DNA of 61,070 bases from Planococcus sp. ISL-110 (GCF_018613575.1 NZ_JAGGPX010000010.1:1-61070); one strand, 5' to 3'. Positions 36,409 to 46,099 are shown, counted from the first letter of the stretch. Numbers and translations are program-made. The notes: generated by a model not told the origin, from the letters alone.

Positions 36409-36798
36409 TTGATCAATAAGCTTGGGCAAGTGATGGTGTATGTAGAGGATCAGGACAAAGCAGTAAAATTCTGGACGGAAAAAGCGGGATTTGCCGTGAT
36501 TGCGGATGGAGGCTCGAAAGAACAAGGGGTAAGATGGATCGAAATCGCCCCTACCAAAGACGCCGCGACGACGATGGTTTTGCATGACAAAGAGGTCGTT
36601 TCGAAATTGTCACCCGATTTGGAGCTCGGCACGCCTTCTTTGATGTTTTATACCGACGGCGTTGATCAGCTGTACGCTGATTTCAAGAAAAGAGGCGTTA
36701 CGACCGGCGAACTGGTGAACATGGGCATCGGCAGAAGCTTCAACTTTGTGGATGATGAAGGAAATTATTTCGCTGTGATGGAGAGAGTTGAAGCTTGA
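36409..36798 (+). CDS. VOC (glyoxalase/bleomycin-resistance) family protein
   Basis: The 129-residue protein is a vicinal oxygen chelate domain: VMVYVEDQDKAVKFWTEKAG opens the first module, LEIAPT-like WIEIAPTKDAATTMVLHDKE the strand pair, and FNFVDDEGNYFAVME the closing strand with the metal-site Glu. Family members include glyoxalase I, resistance proteins and dioxygenases; specificity is not clear. GAGGGAG at 36394-36400 points to TTG 36409 rather than the overlapping GTG 36400. Confidence 0.83.
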   Translation: MINKLGQVMVYVEDQDKAVKFWTEKAGFAVIADGGSKEQGVRWIEIAPTKDAATTMVLHDKEVVSKLSPDLELGTPSLMFYTDGVDQLYADFKKRGVTTGELVNMGIGRSFNFVDDEGNYFAVMERVEA

Positions 36799-36955
36799 TA
36801 TAGATAGTGAAATCAGCGAAGTAAAAGGAAAACTTATACTTCATTGATTTTGTCGTTTTTTTATGCAGTATGATTGTATATCTTAAATTTTATCTTGCAC
36901 AGGAGGGCAATTTAAAGGCCGCCGGGACTTTTCCGGTGGCCTGCTCTCTTATCGT

Positions 36956-37453
36956 TCATTTATTCAGCTTCCAAATCGAGCTGTTCAAGCCCATTGCGAA
37001 CATTACCCAAGCGATATAAGGGACCATGAGATTGCCGGCTGTTTGATCGTATTGGTAAAATTCATACGTCGTCCACGTGATTGCTGCGAGCATCAAAACC
37101 ATTTCCGCAAGTGCGGTGCCACGCAGCCCCCATTTGAAAAAAAGAAATGACCACAGGAAGTTCAGACCCAATTGCAGATTGTAGGGGAGCAGCACTCTTC
37201 CCGCTTCTCCTTTCAACGCGGCTTTTTCAGCCGCGCGGTATTTTGCCACCCCCATGGAAGTGTATAAAGCGGTCCATGCCAAGGGGAAAATCCAAGGCGG
37301 CGGGGAAAAAAGAGGCCTTTTCAATTCAGCGTACTCTTCCTGGGTGTTGCGGTTTGCGAACGCGCCGGCTAATGAGCCGCCGACAACCGGCACCATTATG
37401 CTCAACGCCAGTTTTCCGGGTTTGATCTTGCCATCCACTTTCAGGAACTCCAT
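36956..37453 (-). CDS. TspO/MBR family protein
   Basis: A 165-residue five-helix protein of the TspO/MBR family. The hallmark LKRPLFSPPPWIFPLAWTAL with the following YTSMGVAKY is present, as is the C-terminal AAITWTTYEFYQYDQTAGNL and MVPYIAWVMFA. TspO binds haem and porphyrin precursors at the membrane and responds to oxidative stress. GGAGGAAATTTT precedes ATG 37453. With the long TspO-like protein at 33677, this is the second family member within 4 kb. Confidence 0.88.
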   Translation of the reverse strand: MEFLKVDGKIKPGKLALSIMVPVVGGSLAGAFANRNTQEEYAELKRPLFSPPPWIFPLAWTALYTSMGVAKYRAAEKAALKGEAGRVLLPYNLQLGLNFLWSFLFFKWGLRGTALAEMVLMLAAITWTTYEFYQYDQTAGNLMVPYIAWVMFAMGLNSSIWKLNK

Positions 37454-37829
37454 AAAATTTCCTCCTCTGAATTCAATTGTCTTCTACAAAGTCACTCCAT
37501 AAAATCCTATTTCCGGTCATTTGTGCGCTCCCAGGGACCCATGCAAGTAATTGCCTTCAGGACAAGAGCGCGATTCTCCCTAAAATAATGCTGCCTGCGA
37601 ATAGGTGTGAAGTAATGAATAGAATTTTGATGAACACGCGAAAGAATTGTCTATTCTTTTTCCAGCAGTCCCCCATTGTCCCGTGTGTTCGGAACGATTA
37701 GGACTCTTTAGCTTTTTCGGTATTAATGTAAAAGAAATCCGCTCTATAGTTGAATAGGCGGATTTCTTTTGACTGTAATTATACTTTGAGCATAAGTTCT
37801 TATTGGGTTAAAACTTGAACACTTACTGC
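37454..37829. other. Spacer with a terminator
   Basis: No gene is supported. 37541-37600 contains GAGCGCGATTCTCC, which recurs at 60917-60930, and the terminator at 37730-37770. Confidence 0.5.
37730..37770. terminator. Terminator downstream of butanediol dehydrogenase
   Basis: AAAAGAAATCCGC (37730-37742) pairs perfectly with GCGGATTTCTTTT (37758-37770). Confidence 0.75.
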
Positions 37830-38879
37830 TTACTTTTCACCGCTTAATTCTACAAGGATTTTCACTTGTGTTTTATCATTAGTTAACGCCTCAAAACCTT
37901 TTTCAACAATCTCATCTAATTGAATTTGAGAGGTTACAATACTTTGTGGGTTTAATTGGCCCGTACCCATCAAGTCTACAGTTTGTTGAAATGAAGTTGG
38001 TGTATATGCAATAGAAGACGTTATTTTAACACCAGTATTAGTCAATTGAAGTGGATTCCATTCGATTGGTCTAGCAAAAATAGAAACAATAACCATTGTT
38101 CCACGTGCTTTTGTTGACGCGATTGCTTGTGTAAATGTTGGAGCTACACCTGCAACTTCAAATGATACATCCACCCCTTCTGGAACAACTGCACGAATTG
38201 CTTCTACAGGATTTTCTTTTCCAGAGTTAATAGTATGCGTTGCACCTAATTCTTTTGCTTTTTCAAGACGCGTTTCTGATAAATCCAAAACAATGATTTT
38301 GCTTGCTCCTGCAGCTTTTGCAGCAATTACGGTCACCAACCCAATAGGTCCAGCACCAAAGATTGCTGTAGTATCACCAAATTGAAGTCCGCCTTCTTTG
38401 ATTGCTTGTACAGCAACGGCAGTTGGTTCAACGAGCGCACCTTCTTGCAGGCTTAATGTTTCTGGAAGAAGGTAAACATTCGATTCGGGTGCATTGGCAA
38501 AAGTAGTGAATCCTCCGTCTCCATGAAGACCAATAAAGCTAAATCCATCGTATTGATCAATATCTTCTGGTTTGTTGCCGAATGTCAAAGTTGGATTAAT
38601 CGCAACGCGATCTCCCACTTTAAACTTAGTTACCTGTGATCCTACTTTTTCAATAATACCTGCAAATTCGTGTCCCATGATAAGGGGTGCTACTTGGCCA
38701 GTTAGTTGGTCTTCTTTTTCAGTAGGAACAAATACCGGTCCTTCTTGATACTCATGCAAATCACTGCCACAAATACCAGCCCATGCGACACGGACCGTTA
38801 CTTCATTGTCTTTTAATGCTTTTAACTCTCTTTCTTCGATGCGAATATCTTTTTCTCCATACCATACTGCTGCTTTCAT
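37830..38879 (-). CDS. bdhA: 2,3-butanediol dehydrogenase (zinc-type MDR)
   Basis: A 349-residue zinc-containing medium-chain dehydrogenase. GICGSDLHEYQEGP has the catalytic zinc Cys, GHEFAGIIEKVG the GHE signature, and IFGAGPIGLVTVIAAKAAGA the NAD-binding fold. It matches the butanediol dehydrogenase group, which interconverts 2,3-butanediol and acetoin. The structural-zinc Cys quartet seems to be absent, as in this subgroup. It is codon AT-rich, unlike neighbours. Acetoin dehydrogenase (acoAB) lies 6.6 kb away, so the two may act together. Confidence 0.85.
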   Translation of the reverse strand: MKAAVWYGEKDIRIEERELKALKDNEVTVRVAWAGICGSDLHEYQEGPVFVPTEKEDQLTGQVAPLIMGHEFAGIIEKVGSQVTKFKVGDRVAINPTLTFGNKPEDIDQYDGFSFIGLHGDGGFTTFANAPESNVYLLPETLSLQEGALVEPTAVAVQAIKEGGLQFGDTTAIFGAGPIGLVTVIAAKAAGASKIIVLDLSETRLEKAKELGATHTINSGKENPVEAIRAVVPEGVDVSFEVAGVAPTFTQAIASTKARGTMVIVSIFARPIEWNPLQLTNTGVKITSSIAYTPTSFQQTVDLMGTGQLNPQSIVTSQIQLDEIVEKGFEALTNDKTQVKILVELSGEK

Positions 38880-39719
38880 AATAAAATTCCTCCTGAGTTG
38901 TGAGTTCTTTAATCTTGAATGCTGTTAATAATGTTGGAGAATGGAATGTATACCCCTAAAAAATTAAACTAAATACTTTGATTACAAATACCGCGAATTA
39001 AATATATATGCACTGTCATTCTATTCTTCTTGATTTATATCGTCAATAGTACTGCTTGTGTATCTTGCAATACACAGCTTGGTATTGCTAATTTTCCCTA
39101 CTATATTAAATAGATAGCTGCCAACACAAAGAACCATTGTTTTCCGGGTATATAAGAAGTACCAATTACTCTATAAATGCAAAGAGAATTCTTTCTACTA
39201 CTAATTTCATCGTTTTTCGTACGCAGCATTGTTGTATGTCTTGAATTGGGTTCAACACAGGGAAGTTTTTTACATCGAGCACCTATCGTTGGATGCGATT
39301 CCCCCGTTTCGTCACATCTTGAGAATCCAACCTGAGAATCTCCCGGTATTTGACCATAAAAAACCTCCTACGCAATATATTTGCGGAATATTCCGTAAAT
39401 ATATTGCGTAGGAGTGGTTCTCTCGTGTCTCAAGTGGTTCTATTAAATGGCTGTAATCACAGAATCGTTTAAAATTTCCCCTTTCCCTGGGACTCGAATT
39501 TTTAAAGGATACATCCGAGTAAATTATTGAATTAATGAAACGTAATATTAGCGATGAGTAATGGTGCAAGCAAAGGTAAAATGGCCTTGAGGAAGTTCTC
39601 AAGACCAAAGAAATATTACTGAAATTTTATCAGCTACTGAAAAACCGGCTTTTTTAAAACCTGAATATACGGTTCGTATCTTAAAGAATTGGAAAGTGAT
39701 ACCGCTTTTTTAGGCGGTT
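38880..39719. other. Gap with a large palindrome and a repeat copy
   Basis: 840 bp without an intact gene. It contains the 50-bp palindrome (39365-39414), a repeat copy immediately after it (39410-39460), and a plus-strand frame ending NITEILSATEKPAFLKPEYT before 39712 that looks like the end of a decayed gene. A weak ACCGC/GCGGT stem sits at 39697-39718. Confidence 0.55.
39365..39414. repeat. 50-bp near-perfect palindrome
   Basis: The sequence reads CTCCTACGCAATATATTT, a centre GCGGAATATTCCGT, then AAATATATTGCGTAGGAG. Twenty-four of 25 base pairs match; only one pair near the centre differs. There is no loop to speak of and no T-run, so it is a cruciform candidate rather than a normal terminator. 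Confidence 0.8.
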
Positions 39720-41153
39720 TTACAATTTAAAGCAAACAACTTTCGGCTCAGTCATTTCATGGATTGAAAACTTAACGCCTTCTCGGCCTAATCCAGACTG
39801 TTTTACGCCGCCGAAGGGCATAGCATCAATCCGGTAATCGCTGCTGTCATTGATCATGATACCGCCAACATCCAGCTTTGCAATAGCTTTATGGGCATTC
39901 GTAATATTTTGAGTGAAAATTCCAGCCTGCAAGCCGTAGTTCACTCCATTTGAAAATGCAATGGCTTCATCGAGGTCTTTAACAGGATAAAGCAGTACCA
40001 CTGGACCAAAAATTTCTTCTTTGGCAATCGTGCAATCTCCGGGTACATCCGTCAGCACAGTCGGTGAATAATAAGCGCCATTGCGCTCTCCTCCAGTCAA
40101 TAAAGTAGCTCCTTTTTCAACGGCTTCATTGACCAAATTTTCAACGCGAATCGCTTCTTTTTCAGTGATAAGCGGACCCATATCAGTCAATTCAGATTGC
40201 TTATCGCCGACAATGTAATCATTGGTTTGGACAACGAAATTCTGTTTGAATTCTTCAAAAACAGCTTCTTCCACATACACTCGCTGAACGCCGAGACAGT
40301 TTTGCCCCGCTGCCCAGAATCCTCCTGAAACGCATGAATCGACAGCATCCTCCAAGTCAGCATCAGCCAGCACGATCACCGGTGAATTCGATCCGAGTTC
40401 CATACCGATTTTTTTCAAACCGGCTTTGTGGGAAATTTCTCCCCCGGCTTCTAAGCCGCCTGTAAAAGTGATCATTCGAACAGCTGGATGGGTTACTAAA
40501 GCATCGCCAATTTCACTGCCGTGCCCCGTGATAACGGACAATACTTTTTCCGGTAATCCGGCATGGACAAACGCTTTAGCTAAAAGTAAGGCGCTGAGTG
40601 GTGTAACAGTCGCCGGTTTGACGATAATCGCATTTCCTGATGCAATGGCCGGACCGATTTTATGGGCAACAAGGTTCAAAGGATCATTGAATGGCGTGAT
40701 GGCCCCGATAATCCCGATTGGGAACCGGTAAAAATAGCCAACACGGTTTTCGCTGCCAGGCGATTGATCAAAAGAAATCGTTTCCCCATTGATTCTCCGC
40801 GCTTCTTCTGCACTGATACGCAATGTCTGAATGGCGCGCCCGACTTCTTTTGTTGCTTCACGGATGGTTTTGCTACTTTCCGATGCAATTGTCCGTGAAT
40901 ACTCCTCACTGTTCTGCTCGATATAATCCGCAGCAGCATTAATTATCTTAATACGCTGATGGACAGGCATCTCAGCAGCAATTTCCGCCCCTTCTTTTGC
41001 TTCTTCCACACACTTCAGCATGTCTTCCACCGTGGCTGCAGGTACTGTGTCGATAATCTTATTGTCCTGGGGATCGCGTACTTCGATGACCCGTTCGCTA
41101 TTCACCCATTCACCTGCAAGAAGCATTTTTTGACCTTTAAGATGAGTCGTCAT
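39720..41153 (-). CDS. NAD(P)-dependent aldehyde dehydrogenase
   Basis: A 477-residue ALDH-superfamily enzyme: YRFPIGIIGAITPFNDPLNL cofactor site, IGMELGSNSPVIVLADADLE general-base Glu, and GFWAAGQNCLGVQRVYVEEA catalytic Cys. The EIFGPVVLLYPVKDLDEAI and SGLGREGVKFSI segments complete the fold. It resembles lactaldehyde/semialdehyde dehydrogenases. In this operon it is a good candidate for oxidising aspartate semialdehyde to aspartate, as DoeC does in ectoine breakdown; this is inference. AAAGGCGG precedes ATG 41153; the upstream gene ends 21 nt away. Confidence 0.85.
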   Translation of the reverse strand: MTTHLKGQKMLLAGEWVNSERVIEVRDPQDNKIIDTVPAATVEDMLKCVEEAKEGAEIAAEMPVHQRIKIINAAADYIEQNSEEYSRTIASESSKTIREATKEVGRAIQTLRISAEEARRINGETISFDQSPGSENRVGYFYRFPIGIIGAITPFNDPLNLVAHKIGPAIASGNAIIVKPATVTPLSALLLAKAFVHAGLPEKVLSVITGHGSEIGDALVTHPAVRMITFTGGLEAGGEISHKAGLKKIGMELGSNSPVIVLADADLEDAVDSCVSGGFWAAGQNCLGVQRVYVEEAVFEEFKQNFVVQTNDYIVGDKQSELTDMGPLITEKEAIRVENLVNEAVEKGATLLTGGERNGAYYSPTVLTDVPGDCTIAKEEIFGPVVLLYPVKDLDEAIAFSNGVNYGLQAGIFTQNITNAHKAIAKLDVGGIMINDSSDYRIDAMPFGGVKQSGLGREGVKFSIHEMTEPKVVCFKL

Positions 41154-41174
41154 GATATTACCGCCTTTACATCA

Positions 41175-42230
41175 TCATTTTTTTACTGTTTGTTTTTCCC
41201 GAGAAATGGAAATTAAATCGATCAATAAGGAGAAGCCCGTTTCAACTTTGCCCGCCCCTGCGCCGCTTAAAGTGACCGGACCCAAAAGATCCGTTTCATA
41301 CGTAATGGCGTTGATTGCACCGCTGATGGAAGCTAAGGAATCAGAAATATCCACTTTTTCAGGGGCAATGGAAGCAACTACACCTGCCCCTTCTTTGCGC
41401 GCTTTCGCCAATAGTTTCCAGCGCTTGCCTTCCTTCTTCGCTTGTTCGATATCATCTAATGTGATACTTGAAATTCCGGTACATGAAACTTCCTCCACTG
41501 TTAAAGGCGCGTTCATTACATAATTTGAAAGAATGACGATTTTATAGCGTGCATCATATCCTTCAACATCACTCGTCGGATCTGCTTCTGCATAGCCGAG
41601 CGCTTGCGCTTCTTTTAATGCATCTTCGTAAGAAACGCCTTCGTCTTCCATCTTGGTTAAAATATAATTCGTAGTACCGTTTAAAATGCCTCGGATTCCA
41701 GTGATATTGTTTCCGGCAAGTGTAGCAATCGGCATCCGCAGTGCAGGCGTTCCGCTCATGACCGTTCCTTCAAATCCCCAATGGACGCCGTGCTGCTCAG
41801 CGATTTCGGAAAGCTCTTTATAAGCAAGAGCTACTGGCCCTTTATTGGTCATAACTACATTTTTGCCATTTTCAAATGCCGTTTTGCAATGGTCGATTGC
41901 CGGCTGCCCGGTTTTCACATCTGTATAAGAAACTTCAATTACCGTATCCGCATTCGTTTCACGGATGGTTTTCAAGCTGTCCCACCCGGTTATCAGCCCG
42001 GGTGTATGCGGGTAATTCTCTAAATTCCCGGTTTCTTTCAGCACGTTCAAAACTGTATCGATATCCAATCCATGCGGATGGTAGATAGAGCCTTTCATCA
42101 AGTCTGAAATCGCTACAATTTCCGCTTCGAATTCTTCTTCTTTTTTTAACGCTTCTTTTTTATCACGAAGGATTTCGGCTAAACCTTGTCCGACTACGCC
42201 GAATCCAATGAATGCTAGCTTATGAGCCAT
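41175..42230 (-). CDS. Homoserine dehydrogenase without ACT domain
   Basis: A 351-residue NAD(P)-dependent homoserine dehydrogenase: Rossmann start AFIGFGVVGQGLAEILRDKK, catalytic-domain motifs GTVMSGTPALRMP, LNGTTNYILTKME and ALGYAEADPTSDVEGYDARY. It stops before the ACT regulatory domain that most biosynthetic homologues (about 430 residues) carry, so threonine feedback is unlikely. That fits a catabolic role linking homoserine and aspartate semialdehyde. Its start overlaps the end of the M20 gene by 11 nt. Confidence 0.85.
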   Translation of the reverse strand: MAHKLAFIGFGVVGQGLAEILRDKKEALKKEEEFEAEIVAISDLMKGSIYHPHGLDIDTVLNVLKETGNLENYPHTPGLITGWDSLKTIRETNADTVIEVSYTDVKTGQPAIDHCKTAFENGKNVVMTNKGPVALAYKELSEIAEQHGVHWGFEGTVMSGTPALRMPIATLAGNNITGIRGILNGTTNYILTKMEDEGVSYEDALKEAQALGYAEADPTSDVEGYDARYKIVILSNYVMNAPLTVEEVSCTGISSITLDDIEQAKKEGKRWKLLAKARKEGAGVVASIAPEKVDISDSLASISGAINAITYETDLLGPVTLSGAGAGKVETGFSLLIDLISISREKQTVKK

Positions 42231-43467
42231 GAGTTTGCACCTCTAACTTTTGATTGTTTGGTGACGGTTTCTTACCTTTTAAAAAACCAATCGCTGTGCG
42301 GGCCAGAATGGAAACCCCTAGCGGCATGCAGTTTTCGTCGATATCAAATATAGGTGTATGCAGATCCCGTTGGATTCCATCTTCAGTCGCACACCCTAGG
42401 AGAAACATGGCGCCGGGAAGCTTCTGCGTGACATAGCCAAAATCTTCCCCACCCATTCCAAATGGTTTATCCGTGAGCCGAAGCTCCGGATAAACTTCAC
42501 GTATCGTTTCTCTGAACCAGCCATTGACTACTGGACTATTGACTAGAGCCGGTTCGCCTCGCTGGATTTCCAACGTGAACTCGCCGCTTAAATTTTCTAC
42601 TATTGAAAAGGCTTTCTGGATTTCCAGTGACAGCAAGTCACGGATTTCAGCAGAATAACTGCGGATGGTGCCTTCTATTTCCACTTCCGAGGGAATAATA
42701 TTGCTCGCAGCTCCGGCATGAATTTGGCCGATACTAATTACTGCAGCTTCCAATGCCGGTACTTTTCGTGCAACGATGCCGTGCAATGCCTGCAATACAG
42801 GACCGAGCATCCATGTCGGATCTGTTCCGAGTTCCGGGTACGCTCCATGTCCGCCGGTACCAATGATTTTCGCTTTGAAGACATCTACATTCGCCATGCT
42901 GCAGCCATCGCTGATTTGCACCTCGCCAACCGGAAGCCATGGACACATATGAAGAGCGATCGCTGCATCCACACCGTCATAGACTCCGGCATTTATCAAG
43001 TAAGGAGAACCGGAAAGCCCATGTTCATCGATGCATTCTTCCGCCGGCTGAAAGACGAATTTCACTGTTCCTTTGATGTCGCCTTTTTGAAAACCTTCTG
43101 CTAAAACACTCGCTACCCCAAGTAAAATACTGGTATGGGCGTCATGGCCGCAAGCATGCATAACTTCTTCATGCAGTGAGCGGTAATCATTGATATTTTC
43201 TTCTGCAATGGGCAAAGCGTCGATATCTGCTCTTATAGCAATTGTTGGTCCTTCACCAGAAGTTAAAGTCCCGACAACGCTTGTGTCAACGCCAAGGCCT
43301 CTTTCCACTGCAATGCCCCCGATTTTTTCCAATGTCTCAGCAATATATTGAGAGGTCTCGAATTCCTGGAAACTGAGTTCGGGATATTGATGAAACGTGC
43401 GTCGCCATTCAATCAATTTATTTGCAATGCTGTTAGCTTTTTCAGCTATCGGATGATTTTCTGACAT
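42220..43467 (-). CDS. M20 family amidohydrolase (acyl-amino acid deacylase)
   Basis: A 415-residue M20D metallopeptidase. RTFHQYPELSFQEFETSQYI starts the catalytic domain; EVMHACGHDAHTSILLGVAS gives metal ligands; VFQPAEECIDEHG includes the catalytic Glu. The lid domain follows GHGAYPELGTDPTWM. Such enzymes deacylate N-acyl amino acids. The gene is followed by homoserine dehydrogenase and sits in the ectoine-like cluster, so N-acetyl-2,4-diaminobutyrate is a plausible substrate, taking the place of DoeB, which belongs to an unrelated family. This assignment is inference. Confidence 0.85.
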   Translation of the reverse strand: MSENHPIAEKANSIANKLIEWRRTFHQYPELSFQEFETSQYIAETLEKIGGIAVERGLGVDTSVVGTLTSGEGPTIAIRADIDALPIAEENINDYRSLHEEVMHACGHDAHTSILLGVASVLAEGFQKGDIKGTVKFVFQPAEECIDEHGLSGSPYLINAGVYDGVDAAIALHMCPWLPVGEVQISDGCSMANVDVFKAKIIGTGGHGAYPELGTDPTWMLGPVLQALHGIVARKVPALEAAVISIGQIHAGAASNIIPSEVEIEGTIRSYSAEIRDLLSLEIQKAFSIVENLSGEFTLEIQRGEPALVNSPVVNGWFRETIREVYPELRLTDKPFGMGGEDFGYVTQKLPGAMFLLGCATEDGIQRDLHTPIFDIDENCMPLGVSILARTAIGFLKGKKPSPNNQKLEVQTHGS

Positions 43468-43494
43468 ACACCACTCACCTCAACTCTCGGCAAA

Positions 43495-44694
43495 TTATAC
43501 TTTCAAGGTATTTTCAACATGTGCAAACGCTTGTTCAAAATCAGCGATGATGTCTTCAATGTTCTCAATTCCGCAAGATACGCGGACCAAACCTTCAGGA
43601 ATCCCCATTGCTGCGCGTTCTTCTGGAGTACATTCCACATGGCTTGTCGTGCGAGCTGGCCCGACTGTCGTTTCAACAGCGCCAAGGTTTGCTGCGCGAT
43701 GTGCATATTTCAATTTCGGAAGAAGGTCTCTTACGGTATCCACTCCGCCTTTTACTGCAAAGCTGAGCATGCCGCCGAAGCCTTTCATTTGTTTTTTTGC
43801 GATATCATGGTTAGGGTGCGTTTCAAGGCCTGGGTAGTAAACTCCTTCAACCAAGTCTATGGTCTGTAAGTATTTCGCCAGTTCCATTGCATTTTTAGAT
43901 TGTTCGCGCACACGGAGATGCAAAGTTTTCATGCCGCGCAAAATCAGGTAAGCAGCCATCGGGTCCATCGTTGCACCATTGATTTCACGGTAGTGATAAA
44001 CTTGCTCCACAAGTTCTCGAGAACCGACCAGTACGCCGCCAAGTGCGTCCGCATGACCGCCGAGGAATTTCGTAGCACTGTGTAGCACCAAGTCCACGCC
44101 AAGCTCTAATGGGTTTTGGTTGATCGGCGTTCCGAACGTATTGTCGATGATGACAAGAGCCCCGACTGCGTGGCCCGCTTTTGCCATGCGTTCAATATCC
44201 GTAATTTTAACCGTTGGATTTGTCGGTGTTTCTAAGTAAAGGATTTTGCAGCCTTTAGCGACTTCCGCTTCAATCGATTCGTGGTTCCCCGTTTCAGCCA
44301 ACGCCACTTCAATGTTTTGGCGCGGAAGAAACTCTGTAAAGATTTTGTTTGTACCGCCGTAAGTATCTTTAACTGAAACAATACGGTCGCCCGGCAATAG
44401 GAAAGTTGCCAGTGTGTTGCTGATTGCGGCCATCCCTGTTGAGAAGCTTGTTGCTGCTTCCGCCCCTTCAAGGATTTTCACTTTATCTTCAAAAGCTTGG
44501 ACAGTCGGGTTTGTGTTGCGCCCGTAAATATGGCCTTTCTTTTTACCGATTGCTACGTCATACCATTCATCCATATCGTCATATGTGTAAGCTACGCTTA
44601 ACACGACCGGCACTTGAGTTGCACCGAATGCCAAATATTCTTTTTCTCCAGCCCATACTGCTTTAGTTCCCATTTGTATATTTTTGTGTGTCAT
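43495..44694 (-). CDS. Cystathionine gamma-synthase-family PLP enzyme
   Basis: A 399-residue PLP enzyme of the Cys/Met metabolism group. HIYGRNTNPTVQAFEDKVKI, ASFSTGMAAISNTLATFLLP-like sequence and LVLHSATKFLGGHADALGG (PLP-lysine) are diagnostic. Members catalyse gamma-replacement or elimination on homoserine esters or cystathionine; exact chemistry is not predictable here. It lies between a DoeA-like hydrolase and an M20 deacylase in one operon and could handle a four-carbon amino acid such as 2,4-diaminobutyrate or O-acyl-homoserine. Methionine gamma-lyase is another possibility. Confidence 0.83.
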   Translation of the reverse strand: MTHKNIQMGTKAVWAGEKEYLAFGATQVPVVLSVAYTYDDMDEWYDVAIGKKKGHIYGRNTNPTVQAFEDKVKILEGAEAATSFSTGMAAISNTLATFLLPGDRIVSVKDTYGGTNKIFTEFLPRQNIEVALAETGNHESIEAEVAKGCKILYLETPTNPTVKITDIERMAKAGHAVGALVIIDNTFGTPINQNPLELGVDLVLHSATKFLGGHADALGGVLVGSRELVEQVYHYREINGATMDPMAAYLILRGMKTLHLRVREQSKNAMELAKYLQTIDLVEGVYYPGLETHPNHDIAKKQMKGFGGMLSFAVKGGVDTVRDLLPKLKYAHRAANLGAVETTVGPARTTSHVECTPEERAAMGIPEGLVRVSCGIENIEDIIADFEQAFAHVENTLKV

Positions 44695-44707
44695 GCGACC
44701 ACTCCTC

Positions 44708-44911
44708 TTAGTTTTTTTGTTGTGTAGTATCGTTTTCTACTTTCATCCCTAAATTGCGTTTAACCATTTCGCTGTAAGCGAACAATGCGATTGCAGTTTC
44801 GTAAAAGCGCTTTCGAAAATCGCCACTGCTTCTTCGTTTGATTTCACATATTTTCTGAGTTCCTGTTCCGTTGAGATCAACAAGACTGTACTGCACCTCC
44901 TTAGACGGCAT
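44708..44911 (-). CDS. Small hypothetical protein in the ectoine-like operon
   Basis: A 67-residue frame lies between the M24 hydrolase (4 nt away) and the PLP enzyme (13 nt away). It contains LVDLNGTGTQKICEIKRRSS and a helix GDFRKRFYETAIALFAYSEM. A strong AAGGAGG lies inside the frame, about 12 nt before a TTG codon, so the true start may be later than ATG 44911. Not recognised. Operon position argues that it is translated. Confidence 0.45.
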   Translation of the reverse strand: MPSKEVQYSLVDLNGTGTQKICEIKRRSSGDFRKRFYETAIALFAYSEMVKRNLGMKVENDTTQQKN

Positions 44912-44914
44912 TAG

Positions 44915-46099
44915 CTATTCCAATCCTGAACCTTCCTTGACGAATAATCCTCTTGGCAGGCTGGAAAATGTCTCGCAGCCATCCTCCGTTACACGGAACG
45001 ATTCGCTTACGGCAAATCCTGAACCTTCAGACCACATACCCGGGATCAAATGGAAGGTCATATTTGGCTGAAGAACCGTTCGGTCGCCTTTGCGGATGCT
45101 TGCTGTATGTTCTCCCCAATCAGGCGGATAACCTACCCCGACGGAATAACCGATCCGGGATTCTTTGGAAAACCCACTTTTCGCGATTGATTCGCTCCAT
45201 GTCTGCGCCACTTCTTCTAAGACGACTCCCGGTTTGATTATGGCCAAGCATTCATTCAAGCCCTCAACTGTAATATCCGCCAGCTCTTTTAGAAATTTTT
45301 CCGGTCTTCCAAGGTTGACTGTCCGGGCTAGCGGAGCATGATAACGCCTGTAACAGCCAGCCAGTTCCAAAATAATGGAATCTCCGGATTTATAGCGGTC
45401 ATCCGTCCATGTTAAGTGAGGAGTGGATGTTTTTTTTCCCGATGGCAGAAGAGGCATGATTGCCGGATAATCTCCACCATGCTCTTCAGTTCCTGACACT
45501 TGCGAATGCAATATTTTTGCTGCTACATCACATTCGCGAACATTTTCATCAATAAGGTTTATTCCCGACATTACTGCTTGATCCGCGAACTTCCCTGCAA
45601 TTTTCATAAACTCGATTTCTTGATCCGATTTTACAATCCGTATCCAGTTCACTAAATCAGAGGCGTCTTTGAACCTTGCATCCGGCAACCCTTTTTTCAA
45701 TTGTTCAAAACACTTCGCAGAAAAATAATAGCTTTCCATTTCAACTCCGATCGATTGTTTATCTTGCCCAATCTGTTTTAAAATATCGGCGATGAAATCC
45801 ATCGGATGCAAAGTTTCTGATTGCACATAAATGTCAGGATACGGAATGATGTTTTCGTGATAAAGCCAAGTGGTGATTTTCGCTCCGTTAGCATCCAGCA
45901 TCCTGCCCACCCATAATGGCTGGTCTTCGTCATCTATAACAATCAGCATTTGATGGACATAGAAAGACCAGCCATCGTAACCTGATAAATAATTCATATT
46001 GGATGGATTGGTGATAAGCAATACCTCAATGCCTTGGGCAGCCATCCGTTCTTTTGTTTTGCGAATTCTTTTTTGATACTCTGCTGTTCCAAACGGCAT
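44915..46099 (-). CDS. M24 family ectoine-hydrolase-like protein, copy 1
   Basis: The 394-residue protein is a creatinase/M24 hydrolase. NPSNMNYLSGYDGWSFYVHQ and YPDIYVQSETLHPMDFIADI in the N-terminal domain, and IGYSVGVGYPPDWGEHTASI in the pita-bread domain, are characteristic of DoeA/EutD-type ectoine hydrolases as I recall them. DoeA opens the ectoine ring to give N-acetyl-2,4-diaminobutyrate. Its paralogue at 54785 is on the other strand. The gene follows a terminator after pucR, so it probably has its own promoter. Confidence 0.82.
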   Translation of the reverse strand: MPFGTAEYQKRIRKTKERMAAQGIEVLLITNPSNMNYLSGYDGWSFYVHQMLIVIDDEDQPLWVGRMLDANGAKITTWLYHENIIPYPDIYVQSETLHPMDFIADILKQIGQDKQSIGVEMESYYFSAKCFEQLKKGLPDARFKDASDLVNWIRIVKSDQEIEFMKIAGKFADQAVMSGINLIDENVRECDVAAKILHSQVSGTEEHGGDYPAIMPLLPSGKKTSTPHLTWTDDRYKSGDSIILELAGCYRRYHAPLARTVNLGRPEKFLKELADITVEGLNECLAIIKPGVVLEEVAQTWSESIAKSGFSKESRIGYSVGVGYPPDWGEHTASIRKGDRTVLQPNMTFHLIPGMWSEGSGFAVSESFRVTEDGCETFSSLPRGLFVKEGSGLE

